From NCBI RefSeq assembly GCF_002005205.3, contig NZ_CP019701.2:1240001-1304000 (forward strand): a DNA stretch of 64,000 bases, read 5' to 3'. Both the position numbers and the translations under genes were made by a program. Origin of the DNA: Rhizobium rhizogenes. GTDB lineage: Bacteria; Pseudomonadota; Alphaproteobacteria; Rhizobiales; Rhizobiaceae. This document shows positions 34,482-43,548 of the stretch, in pieces; position 1 is the first letter of the stretch; the number at the start of each line of letters is the position of its first letter. Under the pieces are notes generated by a model. The model saw only the letters and a list, made by a program, of their open reading frames with translations, had not been told where the DNA came from and searched no databases.

Positions 34482-35059
34482 ACCGTCACCTCTTGGGGGA
34501 TTGGGTTGGCGATGGTTTCGTATTGTTTTTGGTCTGCTACTAACTGCTGTAGAGACTGTGCAAACTGTGCCTGCGTTGATGCAGCGGCTTCCTCATCACG
34601 CGCCCAATGATAGAGTTGCGCCAACACACCAAACAGATAAATGTTCGGAAAATATTCGAGCAACCAATTGGTCGTTTGGGTAGACGTAAGTGCAGGACAA
34701 CGCCCATAATAAACAATGTTCGCTTTGCTGATGCCACCAATAGAGTTGAAGACAATCTGATTGCCGGTTCTATAATACGTTATCTCATTCGGATATATTT
34801 TCGCATCGAATATCGAAATTGGTTTGGCGACTTTCCCGTCAACGAAGATTGCACGAAACTTCTGAAAATCGTTAGGAATGGTAATTGTCTTTGTGGATGC
34901 CGGAATGTTTATTGTCGTAGACGTTTCGGCGCGATAATGAATAAGAAATGGTGCAACTGATGACTCGAAGTTTCCAATCAATATATCGAAAGGTGCGTCC
35001 GAGCGGAGCGAGTAATCTTGTAGTGCTGAAACTAATTCGGAATAAGTGGTGATGGCCAT
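34475..35059 (-). CDS. Tail tube / portal adaptor protein (gp11-like)
   Basis: A 194-aa protein with the layout of podovirus adaptor proteins: TTYSELVSALQDYSLRSD at the start, a beta-rich centre and the family-like ending TNWLLEYFPNIYLFGVLAQL followed by a long helix. It is placed between the small gene downstream of the capsid and the nozzle gene, as expected for the ring that links portal to tail. Naming is by pattern and gene order. Confidence 0.75.
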   Translation of the reverse strand: MAITTYSELVSALQDYSLRSDAPFDILIGNFESSVAPFLIHYRAETSTTINIPASTKTITIPNDFQKFRAIFVDGKVAKPISIFDAKIYPNEITYYRTGNQIVFNSIGGISKANIVYYGRCPALTSTQTTNWLLEYFPNIYLFGVLAQLYHWARDEEAAASTQAQFAQSLQQLVADQKQYETIANPIPQEVTVW

Positions 35060-35415
35060 CAGATCACCAACCCGTTCGTACGAACCTTGCTGAAATCGGA
35101 GTCATTAAGACGTCTCTTTAAAAGTTTTTTCTCTGGATCATCAGGGTTGTCGATAATCCCCTCTTTTTGCCATTCGTAATAGAGGCCAGTCGGGATATGT
35201 GCGACGTGTTGCAGTGTGTTTAATTGACTGTTTCTTGAAAAATTAGCAGCGGCTTCGGCGTTCTCATCAAAGACAGCCTGTATAGTCTTGTAATAGGTCT
35301 CGATATGGATTTCGTCACCACGTCTAACCATATCAACACGAACGTCTGGCGTATCTTTCCAAACAATTCTATCTCTTCCAACCATATCACCTATAGTTAA
35401 ATCTAGTTCTGACAT
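35059..35415 (-). CDS. Structural-block protein of unknown function (118 aa)
   Basis: An acidic protein (IGDMVGRDRIVWKDTPDVRV, RRGDEIHIETYYKTIQAVFD). Gene position between capsid and adaptor suggests a head-completion or connector factor. Its stop codon shares a base with the next start at 35059. A terminator-like hairpin separates it from the capsid gene, so it may have its own promoter in the gap at 35416-35463. Confidence 0.55.
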   Translation of the reverse strand: MSELDLTIGDMVGRDRIVWKDTPDVRVDMVRRGDEIHIETYYKTIQAVFDENAEAAANFSRNSQLNTLQHVAHIPTGLYYEWQKEGIIDNPDDPEKKLLKRRLNDSDFSKVRTNGLVI

Positions 35416-35463
35416 AATATACTCACATAGTTATATGTAAGTATTTATCGACTTAAACAAAAA

Positions 35464-35485
35464 TAGGCGGGTATTACCCCGCCTA
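35464..35485 (-). terminator. Terminator after the major capsid gene
   Basis: TAGGCGGG (35464-35471) pairs with CCCGCCTA (35478-35485) and is followed on the minus strand by TTTTTGTTT. It lies 30 bases beyond the capsid stop. A terminator at this place raises capsid relative to downstream tail gene expression, a common phage strategy. Confidence 0.85.
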
Positions 35486-35514
35486 GTTTGTTTATCTTAT
35501 TGTTATTGTTATAT

Positions 35515-36447
35515 TTAAGATGCGGTTACGTCAGCGATTTTACCGCTTGCCTTTTCATTCTTGGATTCAAGCGTAAGTTCGGTTTCAAGCATAAACTTAG
35601 TGGAAGAACCAGTTTTTCCGAGGTCTTCACGTTTAAGGCTGCGAAGCGTTGCCACGGACCAGAACTTTGGATCAAACGCTATAACAGTTGTCTTTGACAT
35701 AAAGTGATGCGGGATGATTTGATGTGTACCGAAGTCAGAAACGTATACGTCAACGCCTGCATATACAGTCTTAGATTTGTCCTGTTCCTGATACTTCTGC
35801 GCGTTACCAGAGAATTTAGAAATCGCTTTCTTGAGTGAACCAGACGCGATCACCTTTGTCGGGTTGCCGCCTTCGTTCCAAATCATTTCAGCAAGTTCAT
35901 TGAACATATCTTCTGTGAGAGCGCGAGTTGTACCAGCCGTAACAGCACCGACCGTGCCGTTGGAGAAGCCGGGAGTATCACCACCAACGCCGTGCAACGC
36001 ATTTGTAGAAAGCCAAGCCTCCGCGCCAGCAAGTTTACGCTCACCTGATGCAATAGACGCGTTCGCGGAAACAAGAGCGGCTTCGATGTCACGCTTAATT
36101 TCGGCTGTTGCGGTTGCCAACTGATAAGCGGTATTTGACTTTACACCAGCAATATCCACGGCTTCGGACGTAGCGGATAAATGGCGAACCTTTTCGAAAA
36201 TCTGCGTCCAGTTACCTTCGCGCTTCGCAACGGTATTATTTGCTTCACCTGCATCGGCACCTTCTTCCTTGGCATTGTCCTTATTAGGTGGTGCCAATTC
36301 GTCGGACGCAAATTCGTGGTAAGTATTCTTTGCCTTCGTCTTGTTAATTTCCGTATAAAAGGGTGTCTGTTCTGGCGAAATTCGGGAAATCACATCCGAA
36401 AGGTCTTCTCGCATATTAACAATTTCTGTAGTCTTTTGTACTGCCAT
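35515..36447 (-). CDS. Major capsid protein (SU10-like, DUF5309)
   Basis: A 310-aa HK97-fold capsid subunit. It begins with MREDLSDVISRISPEQTPFY, the hallmark of the SU10/DUF5309 capsid family, followed by QIFEKVRHLSATSEAVDIAG and the long backbone helix NTAYQLATATAEIKRDIEAAL. The C-terminal domain contains VYAGVDVYVSDFGTHQIIPH and AFDPKFWSVATLRSLKRE. It follows the scaffold gene and is ended by a terminator, which fits a strongly expressed gene. Confidence 0.9.
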   Translation of the reverse strand: MAVQKTTEIVNMREDLSDVISRISPEQTPFYTEINKTKAKNTYHEFASDELAPPNKDNAKEEGADAGEANNTVAKREGNWTQIFEKVRHLSATSEAVDIAGVKSNTAYQLATATAEIKRDIEAALVSANASIASGERKLAGAEAWLSTNALHGVGGDTPGFSNGTVGAVTAGTTRALTEDMFNELAEMIWNEGGNPTKVIASGSLKKAISKFSGNAQKYQEQDKSKTVYAGVDVYVSDFGTHQIIPHHFMSKTTVIAFDPKFWSVATLRSLKREDLGKTGSSTKFMLETELTLESKNEKASGKIADVTAS

Positions 36448-36491
36448 TTGAATGGTTCTCTTTCTTATTATTATAATTGTTGATTGTAGAT

Positions 36492-37487
36492 TTATAACAT
36501 CTGCATAATCAACGCAGCGGCATCATCAATTGAACCAGTTTGTTCGAATTTGTTTCGAGACTGTTCTACTCTTGAATTACCGTGTGGTTTTGCAGACGGT
36601 TTAGTAATTTTGGGTTTCGCTGCAATCGCTGCCTTAGCCTGTGGCACTGCCTGTGCAGTTGTTTGCGCCTTATAAGCCGCGTACAGAACCGATAGGATGC
36701 GGCTATCCGCAATGCCTTCTATTTCCTGCTTTGTGAAACCTTGGTCCTTGAGGAAATTTGTCATTCCCTTGAGGATCGGTGTCGCAGTTTCTTTGTATGC
36801 AAATTCAGGGTACTTTTCGACCAATTCAGTACGTGCACGGTGCTGGTTGGCTAAAAATGTTTCCTGCTCAACTCGGTCGTTTTCGGCTTTGAATGCCGTT
36901 TCGAGTTGCTGCAACTGCTGGACGTTCTGTTCGAAAGACGCGAATGCTTCTTTTTTTTGCGCGTATTCGTAAGGGTCGTCCTGTGCTAACTGCTGCCAAT
37001 TGATATTGAAATCGTAATTGTACTTAACCGCCAACTGACGTTTAATGTGTTCGATCTCACCCAATGACTGTTTACGGATATCGACCTTCGCTTGTTCCAT
37101 CGTGCCGAGTTTTTCACGCTCTACCGCTAGTTCCTGCGTTTTTCTGGTGTAATCCGCCTGACGAAGATAGCCTTTCTTCATTTCGGCATAATTGACTTTG
37201 GAACCGTCATCTAGAGTGAGTTCGTAGTCGTCAGTTAATTCGAATTCAGGCCCCTCTTCGGTGTTGGTGTCTTCCGCAACTTCTTCGTTTGTTTCGGATT
37301 CCGTTTCCGGTTGATCGTTTGCAATCTCATCTGCTGTTTCGGACGCGGTATTATCATCAACAATTACATCGTCGGTTGTTACGCTATCGCCTTCGATAGC
37401 GGAGTCCCACATTGCTGTAATCTCTGCTGCTGCATCATCGATGCTGAAACCAGTCCCGTTATCTGGGGTATTGGTAAATTCTGTCAT
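36492..37487 (-). CDS. Capsid scaffolding protein
   Basis: A 331-aa, highly acidic protein (about residues 30-85 are Asp/Glu/Thr-rich) followed by a conserved-like motif MKKGYLRQADYTRKTQELAV and a long coiled-coil (about 105-225, RVEQETFLANQHRARTELVE). The C-terminus is basic. Acidic N-terminus, coiled-coil centre, basic end and position between portal and capsid are the usual signs of a scaffold. It is not a sequence match to a named family. Confidence 0.85.
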   Translation of the reverse strand: MTEFTNTPDNGTGFSIDDAAAEITAMWDSAIEGDSVTTDDVIVDDNTASETADEIANDQPETESETNEEVAEDTNTEEGPEFELTDDYELTLDDGSKVNYAEMKKGYLRQADYTRKTQELAVEREKLGTMEQAKVDIRKQSLGEIEHIKRQLAVKYNYDFNINWQQLAQDDPYEYAQKKEAFASFEQNVQQLQQLETAFKAENDRVEQETFLANQHRARTELVEKYPEFAYKETATPILKGMTNFLKDQGFTKQEIEGIADSRILSVLYAAYKAQTTAQAVPQAKAAIAAKPKITKPSAKPHGNSRVEQSRNKFEQTGSIDDAAALIMQML

Positions 37488-37552
37488 TTTATGTATTTCC
37501 TACATATTGTTTATTATACTTTTATTTATCACAATATGAAGGCTCACAAATT

Positions 37553-37804
37553 TTACTCTCCATTACTCTTTTGTATTTTATCCACAGATATGTATGAATC
37601 TATTTTCTTTTTTAGCAAATCTAATGCATATGAAACTTTGTGCAGTTCTTCCCTACGTTCCGTATCAAGGACACCGGTAGAGCAAAAATTACCGAATATG
37701 TCTTCTTTGACAAATCCCATCACATCTACGAAATCAGCGTTTTTTAGCAATCGCTTGGCTTGTTCCGCTCGTTCGGAAATTTGTTCAGGTGTCATTTGTT
37801 TCAT
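37553..37804 (-). CDS. Small phage protein between portal and scaffold (83 aa)
   Basis: A helical, charged protein (TPEQISERAEQAKRLLKNAD, then REELHKVSYALDLLKKKIDS). It starts four bases after the portal stop. No function can be assigned; similar small genes lie next to portals in other podoviruses. Confidence 0.6.
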   Translation of the reverse strand: MKQMTPEQISERAEQAKRLLKNADFVDVMGFVKEDIFGNFCSTGVLDTERREELHKVSYALDLLKKKIDSYISVDKIQKSNGE

Positions 37805-37807
37805 TGG

Positions 37808-40138
37808 TTACATTCCCATTGGATTCGGTGGCGTTTGCGGCATTGGTGACTGCGGTATAGGTGCCTGTAATTCAGCCATCATTTGTGCTTTTGCGGCTTC
37901 ATCCATCTGACGTTGTTCATCGATCTGCTTTTTGCGTTTGGCTTCCAAACGTTCGCGTTCAATCGCCCATTCAACGTCCTGACGCTGGCGTGACTGCTCT
38001 ACTTCAAGGCGTGCAATATCGATCTGTGCGCCGTACTTTGCTGCGATTTCTGCTTGTTCGATGACGAGTTTTTGAGCCAATTCATCGCGACGGAAATCAT
38101 CTTCCACACGCAACTTGTAAGCATCAAATTCGCGTTCTTTCTCGTCGGCCTGCGCCTCAAGTTGCGCTTTAAGGACTTGGGCTTCAGCCAAGGATTTGTT
38201 CGGGTCAACTGGCTCTGGTGGTGGCGGTGCTGGTGGTAACGTAGCGGGATCGATGTAATAGGATTCCGCGCCCTGTAGGCCCGCCGTCTCTGCAATCTCG
38301 ACCAAAGTCTTGTAAATCTGCTGCGGCCCCGCAATACCGCTCTGCATAGCCTGCATCTGGCTTTGTAGCGTGGTGTTGAGAACGGACAGACGATAATCGC
38401 GATCCATAGAACCAAACGAAATCGTCGTGCTTACGTCCATTTCAGATGACCAATCATCAATCGCGAAAGGAATCGCGTTGTTGGTTAGTCGCTGGACGTA
38501 CTGCTGCGCTAATTCCGGGTTTTGGATACATAGGTCGATGATAATTCGAACAAGGTAGCGATAACCGGAATCCGCAAACTGGCGGCAAACTTGTTCAATA
38601 AGCAATTGCTGTGCATTTACACGCTGTGTGTTCGCACCAGCCGCTACGCGCTGAAGGTCAGCAGGATCGATAGAAACCATCTGACCGCCTACACCGGTAA
38701 CGTAATCCATATTGGATTTCATTTGCTCAACAATAGGTAACGCGGACATACCGGCAAATTGTGGCTGGCTATACGAGATGCCACCTGTAGGGTCGTCGGA
38801 GCGGATCACCTTACCGGCGTGTATAGAAAGAACATCATCAGCGCTGGTAACTTCGGGATTGATGATTTTGACCGGGTCAACGTGCATATGCAGGTTATCG
38901 AGGATAGCGCGTTGGATCTTCGAAATAAGGTCTTGTTCGTTACCAACTCGGTCGGCAATCCCCTGCCCCCAAAGCGTATTTGCAAGAGGGAACGGAACGA
39001 ACGGTGCATACGGGGAAATACAAGTTACCTCTTGCCATCCGAGCACCACAGGACCGGTAATGCTACCTGCAACTGTGATGCGGTAGGGACGGGAAACTTT
39101 GTCGTCTATCTTGGTTTTTGTGAAAATTTCATAGACTTCAATCGTGTTGCCATTCGGCTTGATGTCGTTGCCGCCAACCTTCTGTTGACGGTTCCATTGC
39201 AGTGAATCTGTTTGAGAGTTCGCAGTCGGAATGGTGCCGATTATGGCTTCATCATAACCGCGTTCAAAAAGGTCGTCCTTGGTAACGTAAGAGCGATGGC
39301 CCTGAATGTCAGCAACAATACCGCCGGTCTGAACGTCAATGGACGCATCTGCGGAAACAATAAAATCTTCGACAGCGAGCGCTTTGAAAGTGAATTCTGG
39401 ATTGTTCGAAATGGTGCGAATTTTCAAGTCGCGAACAACGGGCATAATTTGGTCTTTGATCGCATCAGGAAGCGAGTCCAGGTCGATCTGTGAAGCATCG
39501 AGCGGCATTCCCATCTGAGCGGCTAAGCCGGCTATCATCTGAGGATCGATTTCAATTCTTTTTTCCTCACCGACTTCAACAATAGCGATTTTACCCGCCT
39601 CTTCGTTGGCAACGTATTCGACCAATTGCTCGTCGGTAACGTTCGAAATAAGTTTTGGAAGGGACTCTTTGCGACTAGCCGCAAAATCAACGTACATAAC
39701 GCCAAGACCGAAAAGAGCGCCGTTCTGTACCCACGGCGTCAAAAGCGAGACGTGGCTATTACGTTCACGAAGGATGTGATTGATAACCGTGTTCTGCTGT
39801 TTTGCAATTTGGACATCGTACGGTTCGGTCGTTTTCGGCTCGAAATAAACAACCGATTTCTGGCCATCCATAACAGATAGGATTTGTGCGACTGCCCAAC
39901 CAACTCTTTCCTGTACGTCGCTCGAAACAAACTTGCTACGACCTTTGATCTTGTCGTCGCCTCCCATTGGCAGACGCAAATATTGGCGCAAATTCCTGTC
40001 GTATTGCGCAGTCAAAGTTGATTGATGGAAGTTCGTAGCGGACTGAAGTTTACCTGCGATCATCGTTGCAATGTTGGAACGCAGGTCGTCATCAACATTT
40101 GATTCCGTTGTCTTGTTGTTATTGTTATTTTTCGACAT
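37808..40138 (-). CDS. Portal protein
   Basis: A 776-aa portal, the dodecameric ring for DNA packaging. Visible portal features are the N-terminal helical clip (SSDVQERVGWAVAQILSVMD), the SHVSLLTPWVQNGALFGLGV stem region, and the later ANTLWGQGIADRVGNEQDLI and VNAQQLLIEQVCRQFADSGY segments. The C-terminal 150 residues form a long Glu/Gln/Arg-rich coiled coil (barrel) ending in a Pro-rich tail (PIPQSPMPQTPPNPMGM). Size and position next to the terminase support the call. Confidence 0.9.
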   Translation of the reverse strand: MSKNNNNNKTTESNVDDDLRSNIATMIAGKLQSATNFHQSTLTAQYDRNLRQYLRLPMGGDDKIKGRSKFVSSDVQERVGWAVAQILSVMDGQKSVVYFEPKTTEPYDVQIAKQQNTVINHILRERNSHVSLLTPWVQNGALFGLGVMYVDFAASRKESLPKLISNVTDEQLVEYVANEEAGKIAIVEVGEEKRIEIDPQMIAGLAAQMGMPLDASQIDLDSLPDAIKDQIMPVVRDLKIRTISNNPEFTFKALAVEDFIVSADASIDVQTGGIVADIQGHRSYVTKDDLFERGYDEAIIGTIPTANSQTDSLQWNRQQKVGGNDIKPNGNTIEVYEIFTKTKIDDKVSRPYRITVAGSITGPVVLGWQEVTCISPYAPFVPFPLANTLWGQGIADRVGNEQDLISKIQRAILDNLHMHVDPVKIINPEVTSADDVLSIHAGKVIRSDDPTGGISYSQPQFAGMSALPIVEQMKSNMDYVTGVGGQMVSIDPADLQRVAAGANTQRVNAQQLLIEQVCRQFADSGYRYLVRIIIDLCIQNPELAQQYVQRLTNNAIPFAIDDWSSEMDVSTTISFGSMDRDYRLSVLNTTLQSQMQAMQSGIAGPQQIYKTLVEIAETAGLQGAESYYIDPATLPPAPPPPEPVDPNKSLAEAQVLKAQLEAQADEKEREFDAYKLRVEDDFRRDELAQKLVIEQAEIAAKYGAQIDIARLEVEQSRQRQDVEWAIERERLEAKRKKQIDEQRQMDEAAKAQMMAELQAPIPQSPMPQTPPNPMGM

Positions 40139-40184
40139 ATTAGTTTCATCTTATACAGAAAGTTATATATCTGTATTTATGGGA

Positions 40185-41636
40185 TTACTCATACATCGAT
40201 AGATTGTCGTATTTTAACGGCTTACTGAATCCATATTTAGATGCATAGCGTGTGGACGAAACAGCAAACGTAAGACAAAGAGCATCCGCGTGGTCTGGCG
40301 ATTTACCTTGCGAACGTTTCTTCAAGTCTTTTTTGGCTTCTACACAAATCTTGCCGTTGTCTGTGTTGTATCGAATATTGGTGAGTTCGAATATCAAGTC
40401 GTCGTGTTTAGGAATGACAACGTCTTCTGTTTCAAACCATTCCTTTGTTTCCCACCAGATTTGGTCGCGCATATTGCGGTAACGTTCTGGCTGGCGAGTT
40501 GGCTTGTTCGAAACCTTGATGCCTTTGACCGGAAGCCCGAAATCCTTAAGCGCTGAGTACACCCCATAACCAACTCCGATGGTATCAATCGCTATAACGG
40601 TTGGACGTTGGTTCGCTGGCGTTCTCTGGTAAACGTCTCTGATTTTGTATGCGAGTTGGATGCTATCAAGATTCTGATAGGCTTCGACACTATGCAGTGT
40701 TCGGCCTTGGCGGATGCAAAGAACGGATTTGTCTTGACCGTCACCAGCGGGGTCCAATCCCCATATGAATGCTTCAGATGCGGCGGGAATGATATACTGT
40801 TGATCAACGGCGATATCGACCAATGAGCGCGGGATAAGCCCTTCTGCGCTATCCTCTGGAAACTCACCGAGGACCATAATTCGATATTCGCGAGATTCCT
40901 TGCCGCCGTACTGGATCGCCATTTCAGCAAGGCGTGCTTCGGTAACGTTCGGATTATCTGCTGCTTTACCGTGTATTTTCGCCCAACCGAGCGAGACTTC
41001 AGGATGAGTCCACGTGTTGTAAAAGAAGCCGGATGGTTTTGACGGGTTTGAAATCAGAACCAACTTAGGGTTCTCGTCCGTCATAATGTTCATTAAAGCG
41101 CCGGTGAAAATAGTATCGTCAATACCGTCTGCTTCGTCGCAAATGACAAAATTATTGGTTGCGTGAATACCACGAGCCGCCGCTACGTTATCTTTGGATG
41201 CGAGTTTGTATTCTGCAAAACATTCGGATGGTTGTGCGTTTCTCGATGCCTTAGTTGCGGTGATTGAGTATGCCTGTTTAAAAACAGGGTTCATACGTTG
41301 GTAGAGTACGTCCAATTCGTTCCAGATACCGGTCTTGATCTGACCTTCAGACGGGCCGAAAATCGATACTTTGACGCGGTTGTGGCAAATGAGACTCCAC
41401 CAAACCATAATCGCTACGGCGTGAGTTTTTCCAAAACCTACACCACCTTTGAACGAAATCTTTCTTTCGTGTCTGAACGCGTTAGCGAATTCGATTTGCT
41501 TGGGTCTTAGAGTTGAACTGAAAACTATATCGGCAAAAATAGCGATATCATCTCTGAAGATATCGATTAATTGGCCTAGTTCTTTTGCTTTCTGTAGGTT
41601 CTTTTGCTCATCCGTTAGGTGTTGTGTTTCCGTCAT
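40185..41636 (-). CDS. terL: Terminase large subunit
   Basis: The 483-aa DNA-packaging motor. The ATPase domain has Walker A FKGGVGFGKTHA, Walker B NFVICDEADG and a coupling motif LVLISNPSKPSG. The C-terminal RNase H-like nuclease has the acidic residues in IWGLDPAGDGQD, VIAIDTIGVG and SPDHADALCL. ATG 41636 is the likely start; a longer in-frame form from 41702 lies within the upstream gene. The packaging type (terminal repeat or headful) cannot be told here. Confidence 0.95.
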   Translation of the reverse strand: MTETQHLTDEQKNLQKAKELGQLIDIFRDDIAIFADIVFSSTLRPKQIEFANAFRHERKISFKGGVGFGKTHAVAIMVWWSLICHNRVKVSIFGPSEGQIKTGIWNELDVLYQRMNPVFKQAYSITATKASRNAQPSECFAEYKLASKDNVAAARGIHATNNFVICDEADGIDDTIFTGALMNIMTDENPKLVLISNPSKPSGFFYNTWTHPEVSLGWAKIHGKAADNPNVTEARLAEMAIQYGGKESREYRIMVLGEFPEDSAEGLIPRSLVDIAVDQQYIIPAASEAFIWGLDPAGDGQDKSVLCIRQGRTLHSVEAYQNLDSIQLAYKIRDVYQRTPANQRPTVIAIDTIGVGYGVYSALKDFGLPVKGIKVSNKPTRQPERYRNMRDQIWWETKEWFETEDVVIPKHDDLIFELTNIRYNTDNGKICVEAKKDLKKRSQGKSPDHADALCLTFAVSSTRYASKYGFSKPLKYDNLSMYE

Positions 41637-42039
41637 CGTTCGTAGTCTTTTTATTATTATTTTTTTCTGAAATAGATTCTTGGTAAGCGTCCAAGATGCC
41701 ACCCGGCGTGAGGGTTGCTGGAATTACCGGGTTCTTTGAATATTTTTGGGCGATGCGTACGAGCGCTTCAGCGAGGTAAAGACCTATCAAGCCGAACACG
41801 AATGCGATGCCTAATGACTGGTTTGAATTCTCTGCAATATTGAGAAAGTTCGTCACTACAGGTGTCGCATATGATGCCGTTAAAGCACCCGCTATACCAC
41901 CGACTATGGTTTCTGTTGTTGTGCGGTGGGGAGTAGTGGAATAGCGCACAAGAGCACCAGCCGCTCCAGCGGCAAAGTGGGTGTTTATAAGCCACGCAAA
42001 AAAGGAGTAAATGGATTCAAGCATCTGATTTGTACGCAT
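41608..42039 (-). CDS. Holin candidate (small membrane protein beside terminase)
   Basis: A 143-aa protein with hydrophobic segments at about 24-34 (FAAGAAGALV), 46-64 (IVGGIAGALTASYATPVVT) and 75-92 (GIAFVFGLIGLYLAEALV), separated by short loops, and a charged hydrophilic C-terminal tail (SEKNNNKKTTNDDGN). Size and topology suit a holin, which times lysis with the lysozyme at 53.8 kb. It is far from the lysozyme, so the call is tentative. It overlaps the terminase start by 29 bases. Confidence 0.5.
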   Translation of the reverse strand: MRTNQMLESIYSFFAWLINTHFAAGAAGALVRYSTTPHRTTTETIVGGIAGALTASYATPVVTNFLNIAENSNQSLGIAFVFGLIGLYLAEALVRIAQKYSKNPVIPATLTPGGILDAYQESISEKNNNKKTTNDDGNTTPNG

Positions 42040-42069
42040 TTCTGTATTTATTATTGTTGTTGGATGTTT

Positions 42070-42498
42070 TCAGATGTCATCATCATCTTCAGGCATTACG
42101 TCTATTACGTTTGTTATCAATCCCGCTCGTTTGTCGTTCACCTTCTGAAGAAGGTCAGAAACGGAATATTCGTGAGATATTTCAATCTTACGTGCTGCTT
42201 TCGGCACGAACGGGCTAAGGACTTTATCAACAGCAGCAAGCGCTACAGCGTCCTTTTCCGAGTACATAAGTTCGCCCAAACGAACTAAAGCATCTTCGAC
42301 CATTCCCCCAAGATGCGCTTTGATTTCTTCCGGTATTGGCTTTCTGCCGCCCATACGTTTGTGACCGGGCTGGAAGCCGATTGCTCTGCAATGTGCCGCG
42401 TGTTCTGGCGTCTTGCGCAAATCCGTCGCTACAGGTTCGTAGTAAGGCGAACTACCATTTGGATTACGTGGAAGGCGTCCCCTTGTTTCGGTATCCAT
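42070..42498 (-). CDS. Possible terminase small subunit
   Basis: A 142-aa protein with a basic N-terminal half (GFQPGHKRMGGRKPIPEEIK) and a helical centre (HLGGMVEDALVRLGELMYSE), then an acidic end (VMPEDDDDI). Lying just upstream of the large terminase, it could be the DNA-recognition subunit. No helix-turn-helix is obvious, so this rests on context. ATG 42498 is chosen because GGAAAGG is nine bases upstream. Confidence 0.45.
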   Translation of the reverse strand: MDTETRGRLPRNPNGSSPYYEPVATDLRKTPEHAAHCRAIGFQPGHKRMGGRKPIPEEIKAHLGGMVEDALVRLGELMYSEKDAVALAAVDKVLSPFVPKAARKIEISHEYSVSDLLQKVNDKRAGLITNVIDVMPEDDDDI

Positions 42499-42499
42499 A

Positions 42500-42769
42500 T
42501 CAGTGAACCTTTCCACCCAACTTCTTTAGAAAGGCATTCGCAAGGGTTTCATCATCAAAAGAGATATCGAAGAACATACGTCCGGTGTCTGTTACAAAAT
42601 CCGCTGGTTCACCAATCTTGTCCTCAATCCACGCAAGGTATTTGCTTTTCATCCATTCATCTAAAGCCACTGTCAGATCGAGCGATGGACGTGCGTGAAC
42701 ATAATCACGCGCTTCTGTTTGAACCAGAAATGTAGGAACTTCATATCTAATCATTATAATTTTCGTCAT
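42500..42769 (-). CDS. Hypothetical phage protein (89 aa)
   Basis: A soluble protein (RPSLDLTVALDEWMKSKYLA, then FFDISFDDETLANAFLKKLG). It ends two bases before the next gene's start. The composition suggests a compact alpha/beta fold; no family is recognised. First gene of the minus-strand late operon as far as can be seen. Confidence 0.55.
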   Translation of the reverse strand: MTKIIMIRYEVPTFLVQTEARDYVHARPSLDLTVALDEWMKSKYLAWIEDKIGEPADFVTDTGRMFFDISFDDETLANAFLKKLGGKVH

Positions 42770-42871
42770 CATCTTAAAAATAGGTGTTGCATATACTTCT
42801 ATTTATGAGTAGTCGTCGTTTAACCAACTCACTGCGGTAATATGTCAACAAATATTTTAGGAGACACGAAT

Positions 42872-43288
42872 ATGGCAGAACAAAAAACTGGCGTAGACCT
42901 TTTCAAAACATTCGCTTTTGATAAGTCCGCTAAAGGACAGGCTCGTTTGATTGATCCTGTTAGCAAACTCGTCAAAGCGATTGATGAACAAATCGCGATT
43001 GTGAACATCCAGAAAACAAAGGCTAACCCGCAGTTTGCTAAATTTGATTGGGTTTCATCTATCGTGATGAATGCGAAGCCTTACTGGCAGGTCAAGATTG
43101 GACACTTCCCGCTTCAAATCGCGGACGAAACCCATTTCGCAGTTGAAACACTCGATCAAGCACTCACGTTGATGAACGAGGCGAAGCGTATGGTTCTTGC
43201 GAACGAAGCCGGTCTGGCCGACCAAGTCCGCAAGAAAGCGGAATCACGCGGCAAGAAAATCAGCGAAAATAAAGGCAAGAAAGCCTGA
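42872..43288 (+). CDS. Hypothetical phage protein (138 aa), lone plus-strand gene
   Basis: ATG 42872 follows AGGAGACACGAAT. The basic protein (KTFAFDKSAKGQARLIDPVS; Lys-rich C-terminus KKISENKGKKA) has a helical end and could bind nucleic acid. It stands alone on the plus strand between minus-strand blocks and has its own terminator directly downstream, so it is a separate transcription unit. No domain is recognised. Confidence 0.65.
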   Translation: MAEQKTGVDLFKTFAFDKSAKGQARLIDPVSKLVKAIDEQIAIVNIQKTKANPQFAKFDWVSSIVMNAKPYWQVKIGHFPLQIADETHFAVETLDQALTLMNEAKRMVLANEAGLADQVRKKAESRGKKISENKGKKA

Positions 43289-43297
43289 GAATAAAAG

Positions 43298-43320
43298 AAG
43301 CCCCGATAAGGGGCTTTTTT
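43298..43320 (+). terminator. Rho-independent terminator
   Basis: AAGCCCC (43298-43304) and GGGGCTT (43310-43316) form a perfect 7-bp stem with loop GATAA, followed by a T-run to 43320. It ends the plus-strand gene at 43288, and its last bases overlap the stop of the convergent 59-aa gene. Confidence 0.9.
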
Positions 43321-43498
43321 AATGTCCTGATTTTTGTTTGGTGAACAACGTTCTGATGATCTGGTAAAGTTGATAAGCGGCTATAGCACCCGCGAGGACG
43401 CCAAGAGGCCATAAATCAATCAAAGAACCACCTGATAGTTTCTGGTAGATCATCATAAGTAGGTAAATTGCAATCCACGGAAAAATCTTTTCGATCAT
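43319..43498 (-). CDS. Small two-helix membrane protein (59 aa), holin-like
   Basis: A 59-residue frame, below usual size cut-offs. It begins MIEKIFPWIAIYLLMMIYQK and continues with a second hydrophobic stretch (DLWPLGVLAGAIAAYQLYQI) before a basic tail (RTLFTKQKSGH). GAGGAT lies about eight bases before ATG 43498. Two spans with a basic C-terminus fit class II holins, making this an alternative to the holin candidate near the terminase. No sequence family is recognised. Confidence 0.6.
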   Translation of the reverse strand: MIEKIFPWIAIYLLMMIYQKLSGGSLIDLWPLGVLAGAIAAYQLYQIIRTLFTKQKSGH

Positions 43499-43548
43499 AA
43501 TGAAATCCTCATAAATTTATAGATAGTTCGACACATCGCTTCGATTAA

